Source: CAZPXH01 sp964591085 (GTDB taxonomy: Bacteria; Spirochaetota; Spirochaetia; DSM-27196; CAZPXH01). From it: a stretch of 64,000 nucleotides of DNA. Below, piece by piece: positions 56,800-64,000 of the stretch (positions are counted from its first letter, which is position 1; each line of letters begins with the position of its first letter). Location: contig CAZPXH010000005.1 of NCBI GenBank assembly GCA_964591085.1, forward strand, positions 124,001 to 188,000, written 5' to 3'. The notes beneath the pieces were generated by a model, which was given only the letters and a program-made list of their open reading frames with translations, was not told the origin of the DNA and did no database searches. A program made the translations under genes and the position numbers.

Positions 56800-59106
56800 A
56801 TGGAGCAGGAATCCGGCACACCAGTTACCCACTACGCTCATTCCAAGCCGGGGGTGCCCCGAGACGAGTGGCAAGACCTGTCGGTTCATCTCCGCAACGT
56901 TGCAGAGCTTGCGGCCGGCATGATGCCTCCCAAGTCTGCAGTGTGGGGCCGCCTGGCCGGAATGTGGCACGACCTTGGAAAGTACAGCAATGAGTTTCAG
57001 CGCCGTATTGGCGCTGAGCCGCTGGCGTCCGCTGAAACACAACCGCTTCAGGTAGATCACTCAAGCGCCGGAGCGCAGCACGCATACCAGACGTTAGGTG
57101 ACCTTGGGCTGTTCTTGTCCTATGTCATTGCCGGTCATCATGCCGGGTTGCCGAACTTCTGGGACGAGTCCGAGGCCAACCTGCGCACTCGCCTGAAGAA
57201 GGCTGTTCCAGAATGGAGCGCGGCGCCCCCGGGAATCCTTGATCCCGGGAAGCTTGGAACCGAAAGCCTACCGTTCAATCCCGACAAGAACCGCCTGGGA
57301 ATTCAGGTCTTTCTGTTCACCCGGCTGTTGTTTTCTGCGCTGGTAGATGCCGATTTCCTGGACACGGAAGCCTTCTATGACCCGGCGGCCACTTCACAGC
57401 GAGCCGCTGCCTGGAGCCTGCTGGAGATGAAGGCTGCGCTGGACACCCACCTCGAGGAACTGGTCCGGAGAGCGTCACGCTCTCCCGGCGCGTCCCCGCA
57501 GCTCAATGAAGCCAGAGCTTCCGTCCTTGATGCTTGCCGGGTAGCGGCAGTTCTTGAGCCGGGCCTGTTCTCGCTTACTGTGCCCACCGGGGGTGGGAAA
57601 ACGTTGTCATCCCTGGCCTTCGGACTGGATCACGCCATTCGCCATGGCCTTGAACGGGTCATCTACGTGATTCCGTACACGTCTATCATTGAACAGACCG
57701 CAGCTGTGTTTCGGGGAGTGTTCGGCGAGCGCGACGGCAAGAGCCCTGTGCTGGAACACCACTCCAACTACGAGTCTGAGCGGGAGCATCAGTGGGACCG
57801 CCTGGCCAGCGAGAACTGGGACGCGCCACTGATAGTAACCACCGGTGTCCAGTTTTTTGAGTCCCTCTTTGCGGCCAAAGTTTCCCGGAGCCGTCGGGTG
57901 CATAACATTGCACGGAGCGTCGTGATCCTGGATGAGGCGCAGTTCCTCCCGCCCGGGCTGATGCTGCCCACGCTGAGGGTCATTGAGGAGCTTTCCGTTA
58001 CGTACGGCGTAACTTTCGTTTTCTGTACCGCCACCCAGCCCGCGCTCAACGTTCGCGAGGATTTCGGAGACGGCCTGGCTGGCATACGCGAGATTGTGCC
58101 TCACCCTGACGCACTGTTCTCAGCTCTCCGGCGGACCACGGTCCATTTCGTGGGCAATCAGGAACCGGACGAAACAGCACGGCAGATTGCGTCTCACAAA
58201 CAGGTTCTTGCCGTTGTTAACACACGGGCGGGCGCAAGGGACCTCTACGAGAGAGTTGTTGAGAGTGGCAGCAACACTGACCAAACGTTGCATCTCAGCG
58301 CGCGGATGTATCCGCGCCACCGGAGTATCGTTCTTCAGCGGGCCCGTGCCCGTCTGCGAAGTGCTGAAACAGTTCGTGTAGTCAGCACCCAGCTGATTGA
58401 GGCCGGGGTAGATATCGACTTCCCGGTGGTCTATCGAGAGCTGGCCGGTTTGGACTCCATTGCCCAGTCGGCCGGCCGGTGCAACCGGGAGGGCCGGGCT
58501 TCCGAGCCTGGCGACGTCTTCGTGTTCCGATCCAATGGGCGCAGCATCCCAACTACCTTCAGGGCGGCCGTGGATGCGATGTTGGAGACCAAAGATCAGC
58601 ACCAGGACCTGCTCCGGCCGGACGCTGTGGAGACCTACTTCAGAAATCTGTACTGGCGGAAGAGCATCTCAGGCGGTCTGGATGCGGAGGGGATTCTTCG
58701 TCTTCTACGAAGCAGCCGGGCAGCCCAACTGGACGTTCCGTTTCGGAAGGTGGCAGATGCCTACAAGCTCATAGACAACCCCATGCGAGCCGTTGTTGCA
58801 GATCCCGGCATCAAGCGGCCCGAGGCCGACCTCGTTGCTCGCGAGTTGGAAGCTGACTCGCAGACGATTCGGGCTCTACTAAGCAATCTGAACGGCCGAG
58901 CGTCTGCCAATCAACTGGCGCGAGCGTTGCAGCGCTACACGGTCCAAGTCTACGAGTTTGAGTTTCAGGCGATGGTACAGCAAGGAGCCGTTCAGGAAAC
59001 GATGCCGGGCGTCTGGGTTCTCAGCAACCCTGCCGCGTACGATGTCCGTCTGGGACTCACCCCGGAAAGCTCTGGGATTCGTGTTCCCGATCAGCTGATC
59101 TGTTAG
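56800..59106 (+). CDS. cas3: Type I-C Cas3 helicase-nuclease
   Basis: 768 residues combining an HD nuclease and an SF2 helicase in one chain. The HD part has H30, the HD pair at 57-58 (GMWHDLGKYSNEFQ), H87 and GHHAG. The helicase has Walker A TVPTGGGKTLSS (~261), DEAQ (ILDEAQFLPP), FCTATQPAL and the motif V/VI stretch VSTQLIEAGVDIDFPVVYRE and QSAGRCNREG. It degrades target DNA after Cascade binding. First gene of the operon; a GGAGGATC lies 14 bp before the ATG. Confidence 0.95.
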   Translation: MEQESGTPVTHYAHSKPGVPRDEWQDLSVHLRNVAELAAGMMPPKSAVWGRLAGMWHDLGKYSNEFQRRIGAEPLASAETQPLQVDHSSAGAQHAYQTLGDLGLFLSYVIAGHHAGLPNFWDESEANLRTRLKKAVPEWSAAPPGILDPGKLGTESLPFNPDKNRLGIQVFLFTRLLFSALVDADFLDTEAFYDPAATSQRAAAWSLLEMKAALDTHLEELVRRASRSPGASPQLNEARASVLDACRVAAVLEPGLFSLTVPTGGGKTLSSLAFGLDHAIRHGLERVIYVIPYTSIIEQTAAVFRGVFGERDGKSPVLEHHSNYESEREHQWDRLASENWDAPLIVTTGVQFFESLFAAKVSRSRRVHNIARSVVILDEAQFLPPGLMLPTLRVIEELSVTYGVTFVFCTATQPALNVREDFGDGLAGIREIVPHPDALFSALRRTTVHFVGNQEPDETARQIASHKQVLAVVNTRAGARDLYERVVESGSNTDQTLHLSARMYPRHRSIVLQRARARLRSAETVRVVSTQLIEAGVDIDFPVVYRELAGLDSIAQSAGRCNREGRASEPGDVFVFRSNGRSIPTTFRAAVDAMLETKDQHQDLLRPDAVETYFRNLYWRKSISGGLDAEGILRLLRSSRAAQLDVPFRKVADAYKLIDNPMRAVVADPGIKRPEADLVARELEADSQTIRALLSNLNGRASANQLARALQRYTVQVYEFEFQAMVQQGAVQETMPGVWVLSNPAAYDVRLGLTPESSGIRVPDQLIC

Positions 59107-59121
59107 GGAGGAGGAGGAGCG

Positions 59122-59775
59122 ATGGCATACGGATTCAGGCTTCGGGTCTGGGGCGACTACGCCTGTTTCACGCGGCCGGAGATGAAAGTTGAGCGAGTCA
59201 GCTATGACGTACTCACGCCCTCGGCAGCTCGCGGAATCCTGAGCGCAATCTACTGGAAACCGGAGATTCGGTGGCTGGTGGACCGGATTCACGTGATGAA
59301 GCCCATCAGATTCACCCAGGTACGGAGGAACGAAGTTGAGTCCGTAGCTTCCACAGCAGTGATTGGTCAGGCAATGAGGAGCGGCGATCGGCGGCCGGAA
59401 ATAGTTGTGGAAGACGCAAGGCAGCAGCGGGCATCCATGATTCTGCGCGATGTTGAGTATGTGATTGAGGCGCACTTTGAGACTGTTGCCGGTCCCGAGG
59501 CGAACTCCGCCAAGCACACAGATACCTTTCGGCGGCGGGCCTCCAGGGGGCAGTGCTTTCATCAGCCGTACTTGGGTACCCGGGAGTTTGCGGCAGCGTT
59601 TGAGCTCTGTGAAACGGAAGTACCAGCCTCCCCGCTCAAGGATCGTCTGGATCTTGGGTGGATGCTCTACGACATAGACTTTGAACAGCAAAGTACGCCC
59701 ATGTTTTTCCGTGCCATTCTGGACTCCGGAGTTCTGGATATTGCTGGCGCAAGGCAGGGCGGGCTGGTCCAGTGA
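59122..59775 (+). CDS. cas5c: Type I-C Cas5c, crRNA-processing subunit
   Basis: 217 residues. FRLRVWGDYACFTRPEMKVERVSYDVLTPSAARGILSAIYWKPEIRW is the family N-terminus. In type I-C Cas5c replaces Cas6 and cuts pre-crRNA; residues that match the known Tyr and Lys-His pair are Y44 and K131-H132 (NSAKHTDTFRRRASRGQCFHQPYLG). A strong GGGAGGAGGAGG lies before the ATG. Its stop overlaps cas8c (GTGA). Confidence 0.95.
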   Translation: MAYGFRLRVWGDYACFTRPEMKVERVSYDVLTPSAARGILSAIYWKPEIRWLVDRIHVMKPIRFTQVRRNEVESVASTAVIGQAMRSGDRRPEIVVEDARQQRASMILRDVEYVIEAHFETVAGPEANSAKHTDTFRRRASRGQCFHQPYLGTREFAAAFELCETEVPASPLKDRLDLGWMLYDIDFEQQSTPMFFRAILDSGVLDIAGARQGGLVQ

Positions 59776-61502
59776 TTCTTCAGGAACTCGTTGCCCTTTA
59801 TGATCGACTGGCCAGCAACGGCGAAGCGGATCTCCCGACGCAGGGCTGGAGCCGGGAACAGGTGTCGTTTGCCTTAGTCATAGACGACCGTGGAGCCCTG
59901 GTTGCCGTAGAAGACCTGCGAGATACCAGAGATGGTACGCCCCGGCCGGCACGAATGACCGTGCCCGCTCACCCCAAGAGAAGCATTGCAGTTGAACCTG
60001 CTTTCCTTTGTGACAACTCCTCCTACCTTTTGGGCGCAGATGGCAAAGGTAAACCCGAGCGAGCGCTTCAATGCCTGCGTGCAGCACGGGAGCTGCACAA
60101 GCAGGCTTCCGAGCTGGTTCCCAACTCCCCTGAACTGCGGGCGGTCTCAGAGTTTCTGGACAGCTGGAATCCGGCGAACGCTGAAACGTTGGAATATGCC
60201 AAAGAGATCACTGGCGGTGGCAACATTGTGTTCAGGATTTCCGGCAGACATGCCTTTGTACACGAGGACCAGGCTGCCGTAGGTGCGTGGAAGCAGCTTC
60301 AGAGAGAGGACTCAGGCGATGCCGACGCCATGGTCTGTCTGGTAACCGGCAAAGCAGCGCCGCCAGCAAGGCTTCACCCATCCATCAAAGGCGTGAAGGG
60401 CGGCCAAGCTACCGGCACAAGCATTGTGTCTTTCAACAAGGAAGCGTTTGCCTCCTACGGAAAGATCCAGGGCCTGAACTCACCCGTATCGGAGCTTGCT
60501 GCGTTCAAGTACGTCACTGCGCTGAACCGGCTTCTCGCTGGACGGGAGAACCGGCTCACAATCGGGGATGCAACCACCGTGTTCTGGGCGGAGCGATCTA
60601 CGCAGTTTGAGAACGTCTTCAATCTGATTCTCGGGGGCGGCGATTCTGGTGCTGAAGAGATTAGAGTTGCTCTGGAGCGGATGCGTGCAGGAAAGCCGCT
60701 GGCGGAGATTGACCCGGGTATCCGGTTCTTTGTTCTTGGCCTTACTCCCAACCAAAGCCGCCTGTCTGTCAGGTTCTGGCTCAGAGATACTGTTGGCCAT
60801 CTTTCTGCAGACCTTTCTGATCACTTGCGGGACTGCTCCGTGGAGAAGCGCTATAGCTCCGAGCCCGACGTAGTGTCTTTGTGGCACCTGGTTACCGAGA
60901 CCGGTACGCGCCGCTACGGAGAGAAGGGCAAGAAACCGGTCAGGGACGACCCGAGCCCGACACTCCTTTCGGCCCTTACGGAAGCTGTGCTGACCGGCGT
61001 TGATTACCCTGCCGCATTGCTTGGAGCCATGGTGAGAAGGATCAGGGCTGATGGCGAGGTGCACTATTTTCGGATTACAGGAATTCGAGCGGTCATAAAC
61101 CGTGGCCGCCGCAAGTCAAACAAGGAGGAGCTGCCAATGGCGCTTGACGAGAGTCTGGTAAGCCCTGGCTACCAGCTTGGCAGGCTGTTTGCTGTGCTGG
61201 AGAAGGCGCAAAGCGATGCTGTGCCGGGGATCAATGCAACCATCAAGGACAGGTACTACGGTGCTGCGTCTTCTACGCCCGGCCGGGTGTTTCCTATCCT
61301 GATCCGGCTTACGCAACACCACGTTGCCAAAGCTGAGTGGGGAAGGGCTACTGATCGGATCATGGCCGGCGTGATGGACGCTGTTTCTGAGTTCCCCGCA
61401 ACGCTCAACCTGGAACAACAGGGATTGTTTGCCCTGGGTTACTACCACCAACGAAACGCCCTTTACCGAAAACGCGAGGAAGGAGAAGGAAGCAATGGCT
61501 GA
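59772..61502 (+). CDS. cas8c: Type I-C Cas8c (Csd1), large Cascade subunit
   Basis: 576 residues. The N-terminus (MILQELVALYDRL), IAVEPAFLCDNSSYLLG and SFNKEAFASYGKIQGLNSPVSELAAFKYVTALNRLL are hallmarks of Csd1. It recognises PAM and target DNA. GTG start overlapping cas5c. The last 121 codons can be translated separately as Cas11c from an internal start. Confidence 0.95.
   Translation: MILQELVALYDRLASNGEADLPTQGWSREQVSFALVIDDRGALVAVEDLRDTRDGTPRPARMTVPAHPKRSIAVEPAFLCDNSSYLLGADGKGKPERALQCLRAARELHKQASELVPNSPELRAVSEFLDSWNPANAETLEYAKEITGGGNIVFRISGRHAFVHEDQAAVGAWKQLQREDSGDADAMVCLVTGKAAPPARLHPSIKGVKGGQATGTSIVSFNKEAFASYGKIQGLNSPVSELAAFKYVTALNRLLAGRENRLTIGDATTVFWAERSTQFENVFNLILGGGDSGAEEIRVALERMRAGKPLAEIDPGIRFFVLGLTPNQSRLSVRFWLRDTVGHLSADLSDHLRDCSVEKRYSSEPDVVSLWHLVTETGTRRYGEKGKKPVRDDPSPTLLSALTEAVLTGVDYPAALLGAMVRRIRADGEVHYFRITGIRAVINRGRRKSNKEELPMALDESLVSPGYQLGRLFAVLEKAQSDAVPGINATIKDRYYGAASSTPGRVFPILIRLTQHHVAKAEWGRATDRIMAGVMDAVSEFPATLNLEQQGLFALGYYHQRNALYRKREEGEGSNG
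61137..61502 (+). CDS. cas11c: Cas11c small subunit, internal start within cas8c
   Basis: An ATG at 61137 lies in the cas8c frame (codon 456) and has AAGGAGG (61122-61128) eight bases upstream, a near-perfect ribosome-binding site inside a coding region. The product is 121 residues, helical, starting MALDESLVSPGYQLGRLFAVL. Type I-C systems are known to make Cas11 this way, so separate translation is expected. The evidence is direct for the site and family-based for the protein. Confidence 0.85.
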   Translation: MALDESLVSPGYQLGRLFAVLEKAQSDAVPGINATIKDRYYGAASSTPGRVFPILIRLTQHHVAKAEWGRATDRIMAGVMDAVSEFPATLNLEQQGLFALGYYHQRNALYRKREEGEGSNG

Positions 61503-62361
61503 AGCACTGAAGAACCGCTACGACTTTGTTTTGCTGTTTGATGTTGAGCAGGGAAACCCGAACGGGGATCCGGACGCCGGCAACATGCCGAGGATTGACC
61601 CTGAGACAAACCACGGCATCGTCACCGACGTCAGCGTGAAACGCAAGATCCGCAACTACGTGGAACTCAAGTACGGGGAAGCGCAAGGGAAGCGAATCTA
61701 CATCCGGGAAAAGGCGGTGCTATCAGAAGTGCGCGGTGGTGCGTATGCCGCTATTGAGGAGAAGACTCCGGAGGCTGACAAGATTCAGCAGGCTCGGACG
61801 TGGATGTGCGCCAACTTCTTTGACGTTCGAGCCTTTGGTGCGGTGATGTCTACCAAGACTCACAATGCAGGCCAGGTGCGCGGTCCGGTTCAGCTTACCT
61901 TTGGCCGGAGCGTGGAACCAATACTGCCGCTGGAAGTCACCATCACCAGGATGGCCGTTGAAACTGCCAAGGAAGCGGAGAGCCAGAAAGGTGACAACCG
62001 GACAATGGGCAGAAAGCACATCGTTCCGTACGGTCTGTACCGGACGGAGGGCTTTGTGTCAGCAAAGCTTGCGCAACAGACCGGGTTTGATGAGGAAGAC
62101 CTTGCGTTGTTGTGGGAAGCCCTTGAGCACATGTTTGACCACGACCATTCTGCCGCACGTGGGAAAATGTCCACGCGGAAGCTCGTTGTCTTCAAGCACG
62201 CAACAGAAATGGGCAACCATCAGGCACACCGTCTGTTTGAGAGGGTAACGGTACAGCGGGACTCTGGAAACTCAGGTCCCGCACGAGCTTTCGCCGACTA
62301 CTCAGTACAAGTAGACAAAGCAGATCTGCCTGACGGGGTAACGGTCATTGAGGCCGTTTAG
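61495..62361 (+). CDS. cas7c: Type I-C Cas7c (Csd2), Cascade backbone
   Basis: 288 residues. DFVLLFDVEQGNPNGDPDAGNMPRIDPETNHGIVTDVSVKRKIRNYVELKYG is the Csd2 signature; VRAFGAVMSTKTHNAGQVRGPVQLTFGRSVEPI and RTEGFVSAKLAQQTGF follow. It binds the crRNA spacer in several copies. ATG at 61495 has GGAAGGAGAAGG upstream and overlaps cas8c by 8 bp. Confidence 0.96.
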   Translation: MAEALKNRYDFVLLFDVEQGNPNGDPDAGNMPRIDPETNHGIVTDVSVKRKIRNYVELKYGEAQGKRIYIREKAVLSEVRGGAYAAIEEKTPEADKIQQARTWMCANFFDVRAFGAVMSTKTHNAGQVRGPVQLTFGRSVEPILPLEVTITRMAVETAKEAESQKGDNRTMGRKHIVPYGLYRTEGFVSAKLAQQTGFDEEDLALLWEALEHMFDHDHSAARGKMSTRKLVVFKHATEMGNHQAHRLFERVTVQRDSGNSGPARAFADYSVQVDKADLPDGVTVIEAV

Positions 62362-62370
62362 ATCCAGCGC

Positions 62371-63030
62371 GTGCTGTTGAAAACCTACTCGGACGAGGAG
62401 CTTATTCCCATTTCCGCATTGCAGCACTGCCGCTACTGCGAACGGCAGTTCGCGCTCATTCATGTGGAGCAGCGCTGGGTGGAGAATGGGTACACGGCGG
62501 CGGGCCGGGTCTTTCACCATCGCGCTCATCAGGGTAGGAGAGAGGTTCGCGGTACGCTGGTCCGTGAGTTCGGCGTACAGGTACGCTCCGCAATCTACGG
62601 GCTCTATGGCGTCACGGATGCTGTTGAGATCCTGTTCAGTGATAGGAGCTTGTCTCGGAAGGTCTCCATAACGCCCGTGGAGTACAAGGTGGGTAGGCGG
62701 AAGACTGGGAGTTACGACCGCGTTCAGTTGGCTGCCCAAGCTCTTGCTCTGGAGGAGATGACTTCAGTACCTGTGCAAAGAGGCTTCATCTACTATGGGA
62801 AGACGAAGGAGAGGGAGGAAGTCCCGATAGACGAAGCGCTCCGCGAGGAGGTTTCTCAGCTTGCCGCTCGGATCCGGGTTCTCCTCTCAGGCCTTGCTTT
62901 GCCCGCACCGGACTACAGCGGACAGAAGTGTTCCAAGTGTTCGTTCTTTGACATCTGCCTTCCACGCCAAACCGGCAGGCGGGCCGCAGCGCACCGCTCC
63001 TCGGCTTTGGCGGCGCTGCTGGGCGAGTAG
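62371..63030 (+). CDS. cas4: Cas4 nuclease of the type I-C system
   Basis: 219 residues. PISALQHCRYCERQFALIHVEQRWVENGYTAAGR is the N-terminus with the first cluster Cys; KCSKCSFFDICLP supplies the other three. RecB-like nuclease residues are in YGVTDAVEILF and TPVEYKVGRRKTG. Cas4 trims prespacers with Cas1-Cas2 and selects PAM. GTG start nine bp after cas7c. Confidence 0.93.
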   Translation: MLLKTYSDEELIPISALQHCRYCERQFALIHVEQRWVENGYTAAGRVFHHRAHQGRREVRGTLVREFGVQVRSAIYGLYGVTDAVEILFSDRSLSRKVSITPVEYKVGRRKTGSYDRVQLAAQALALEEMTSVPVQRGFIYYGKTKEREEVPIDEALREEVSQLAARIRVLLSGLALPAPDYSGQKCSKCSFFDICLPRQTGRRAAAHRSSALAALLGE

Positions 63031-63036
63031 AGAAGG

Positions 63037-64000
63037 GTGAAGCGCCACCTGAACACGTTGTTTGTAACAACGCAGGGGGCATACCTCCGCAAAGACAACG
63101 AGAACGTGGTGGTTTCAGTTGAGCGAGAAGACGTACTTCGTCTACCAGTCCATGCCATAGGCGGCATCATCTGCTTTGGCAACGTGCTGTGTAGCCCGTT
63201 CCTCCTTGGGCACTGTGCAGACAATCGAATAGCCGTTTCCTTTCTGACTGAACATGGCCGATTCCTTGCCAGAGTAGCGGGAAGCACTCAAGGCAATGTT
63301 CTGCTCCGGAGAGCACAGTACCGACTTGCCGACCAAGAGCCGAGATCCGCGGAGATTGCACGGTGGGTTGTTGAAGCGAAGGTTGCGAACTGCTTGAGCG
63401 TCCTCAACCGGTTCACACGGGACCATCCGGACCGCAGCAACCAGCTGGCAAACGCGATTACCAGCCTGAAACGAATCCTTCGGAGCCTTGACGCCGCGGA
63501 AAGCCTGGAACAGATCAGGGGCCACGAAGGGGAGGCGGCCAGGACGTACTTCGGAGTCTTCGATCACCTGATCCTTTCCAACGATGCGGGTTTCTCTTTC
63601 TCCGCGCGTTCCCGTCGCCCTCCGCTGGATCGGACGAACGCCTTGCTATCTTTCCTCTATACGATCCTTGCACACGACGTCCGCAGTGCACTTGAGGCTG
63701 TTGGTCTGGATCCGGCTGTTGGCTATCTTCACCGGGACCGGCCCGGCAGGCCCGGACTTGCACTGGATCTCATGGAAGAGCACCGTAGCTGGCTTGTTGA
63801 CCGTCTGACGCTTTCCTTGATCAATCGGGGGCAGGTTCGTGCGGTTGACTTTGAGGTTCAGCAGAGCGGCGCGACCCTGTTGACCGAGGGAGGGAGGAAG
63901 AAAGTCCTGGTGGCCTATCAAGAGCGAAAGCAAAAGGAGGTTATCCACCCGTTTCTGAACGAGAAGATCCATGTCGGTACGATCTTTTTCGTTCAGGCGC
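63037..64000 (+). CDS. cas1: Cas1 integrase, C-terminus outside window
   Basis: At least 321 codons from the GTG at 63037, open at the right edge; I-C Cas1 is about 340 residues, so little is missing. KRHLNTLFVTTQGAYLRKDNENVVVSVER is the N-terminus. The metal ligands are in GHEGEAARTYFGVFDHL (Glu), VGYLHRDRPGRPGLALDLMEEHRS (His and Asp). It should insert new spacers with Cas2, whose gene and the array are expected just to the right. Confidence 0.95.
   Translation, partial: MKRHLNTLFVTTQGAYLRKDNENVVVSVEREDVLRLPVHAIGGIICFGNVLCSPFLLGHCADNRIAVSFLTEHGRFLARVAGSTQGNVLLRRAQYRLADQEPRSAEIARWVVEAKVANCLSVLNRFTRDHPDRSNQLANAITSLKRILRSLDAAESLEQIRGHEGEAARTYFGVFDHLILSNDAGFSFSARSRRPPLDRTNALLSFLYTILAHDVRSALEAVGLDPAVGYLHRDRPGRPGLALDLMEEHRSWLVDRLTLSLINRGQVRAVDFEVQQSGATLLTEGGRKKVLVAYQERKQKEVIHPFLNEKIHVGTIFFVQA

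Noticed and set aside
1..64000. tRNA, rRNA, insertion sequences, prophage
   Set aside because: I saw no cloverleaf, rRNA-like segment, transposase, integrase other than Cas1, or terminal inverted repeats flanking genes.

Overview
The window is a gene-dense, GC-rich bacterial chromosome segment with almost no intergenic space. Neighbouring genes often overlap by 4 bp (ATGA, GTGA or TTGA) and GTG starts are common. Several features point to a diderm of the Spirochaetota, probably a free-living Spirochaetales member: Rnf genes ordered C-D-G-E-A-B, a PEGA-domain exported protein, a compact 832-residue HrpA like that of Borrelia, many exported proteins with signal peptides or lipoboxes, a clpC-mcs locus, and MCE and Lol machinery. 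The phylum call is an inference from gene content; no rRNA gene or other marker settles it.

Layout. 1-7.4 kb: envelope genes, namely a truncated secreted protein, an M30-type lipoprotein peptidase, two divergent Wzi-like beta-barrel proteins, a GT28-type glycosyltransferase and a small lipoprotein. 7.4-13.9 kb: ileS with its own promoter and a leader hairpin, a lipoprotein, hisH-hisF, an FmdB-type zinc-ribbon protein and an ArsR regulator. 14-26.6 kb: polysaccharide export protein, aroB, hrpA, hisS, a PlsC-like acyltransferase with a zinc ribbon, a GltS-like transporter, pcnB/cca-type nucleotidyltransferase, a TPR protein with a degenerate peptidase motif, and a P-loop/Asp23-like protein. 26.6-30 kb: rarD and an mlaEFD-type lipid transport operon.

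30.0-39.1 kb is one long apparent operon: a DUF212/PAP2-like membrane protein, an unknown polytopic membrane protein, the six Rnf subunits, and a GH57-family protein that has lost the catalytic glutamate. 40.4-52.2 kb is a second long operon: prfB (with a clear +1 programmed frameshift), a PEGA protein, ftsY, a secreted YwqK-like repeat protein, a LolC-D-E set, a single-chain McsA-McsB fusion whose kinase active site is degenerate, and clpC. An MFS exporter, rlmN and a COG0523 metal-chaperone GTPase follow. The GTPase gene has a perfect 7-3-7 palindrome over its predicted promoter.

56.8-64 kb is a type I-C CRISPR-Cas operon (cas3-cas5c-cas8c-cas7c-cas4-cas1), cut off within cas1; cas2 and the array should lie just beyond the right edge. 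cas8c contains an in-frame internal start with a strong ribosome-binding site that would yield Cas11c. The 580-bp gap before cas3 carries four direct repeats spaced exactly 22 bp apart plus two outlying copies, one of which contains the -35 of the predicted cas promoter.

The most notable points are the McsA-McsB pseudokinase fusion before clpC, the pseudo-GH57 protein in the rnf operon, the P-loop/Asp23 fusion, and the 22-bp repeat array upstream of cas3.
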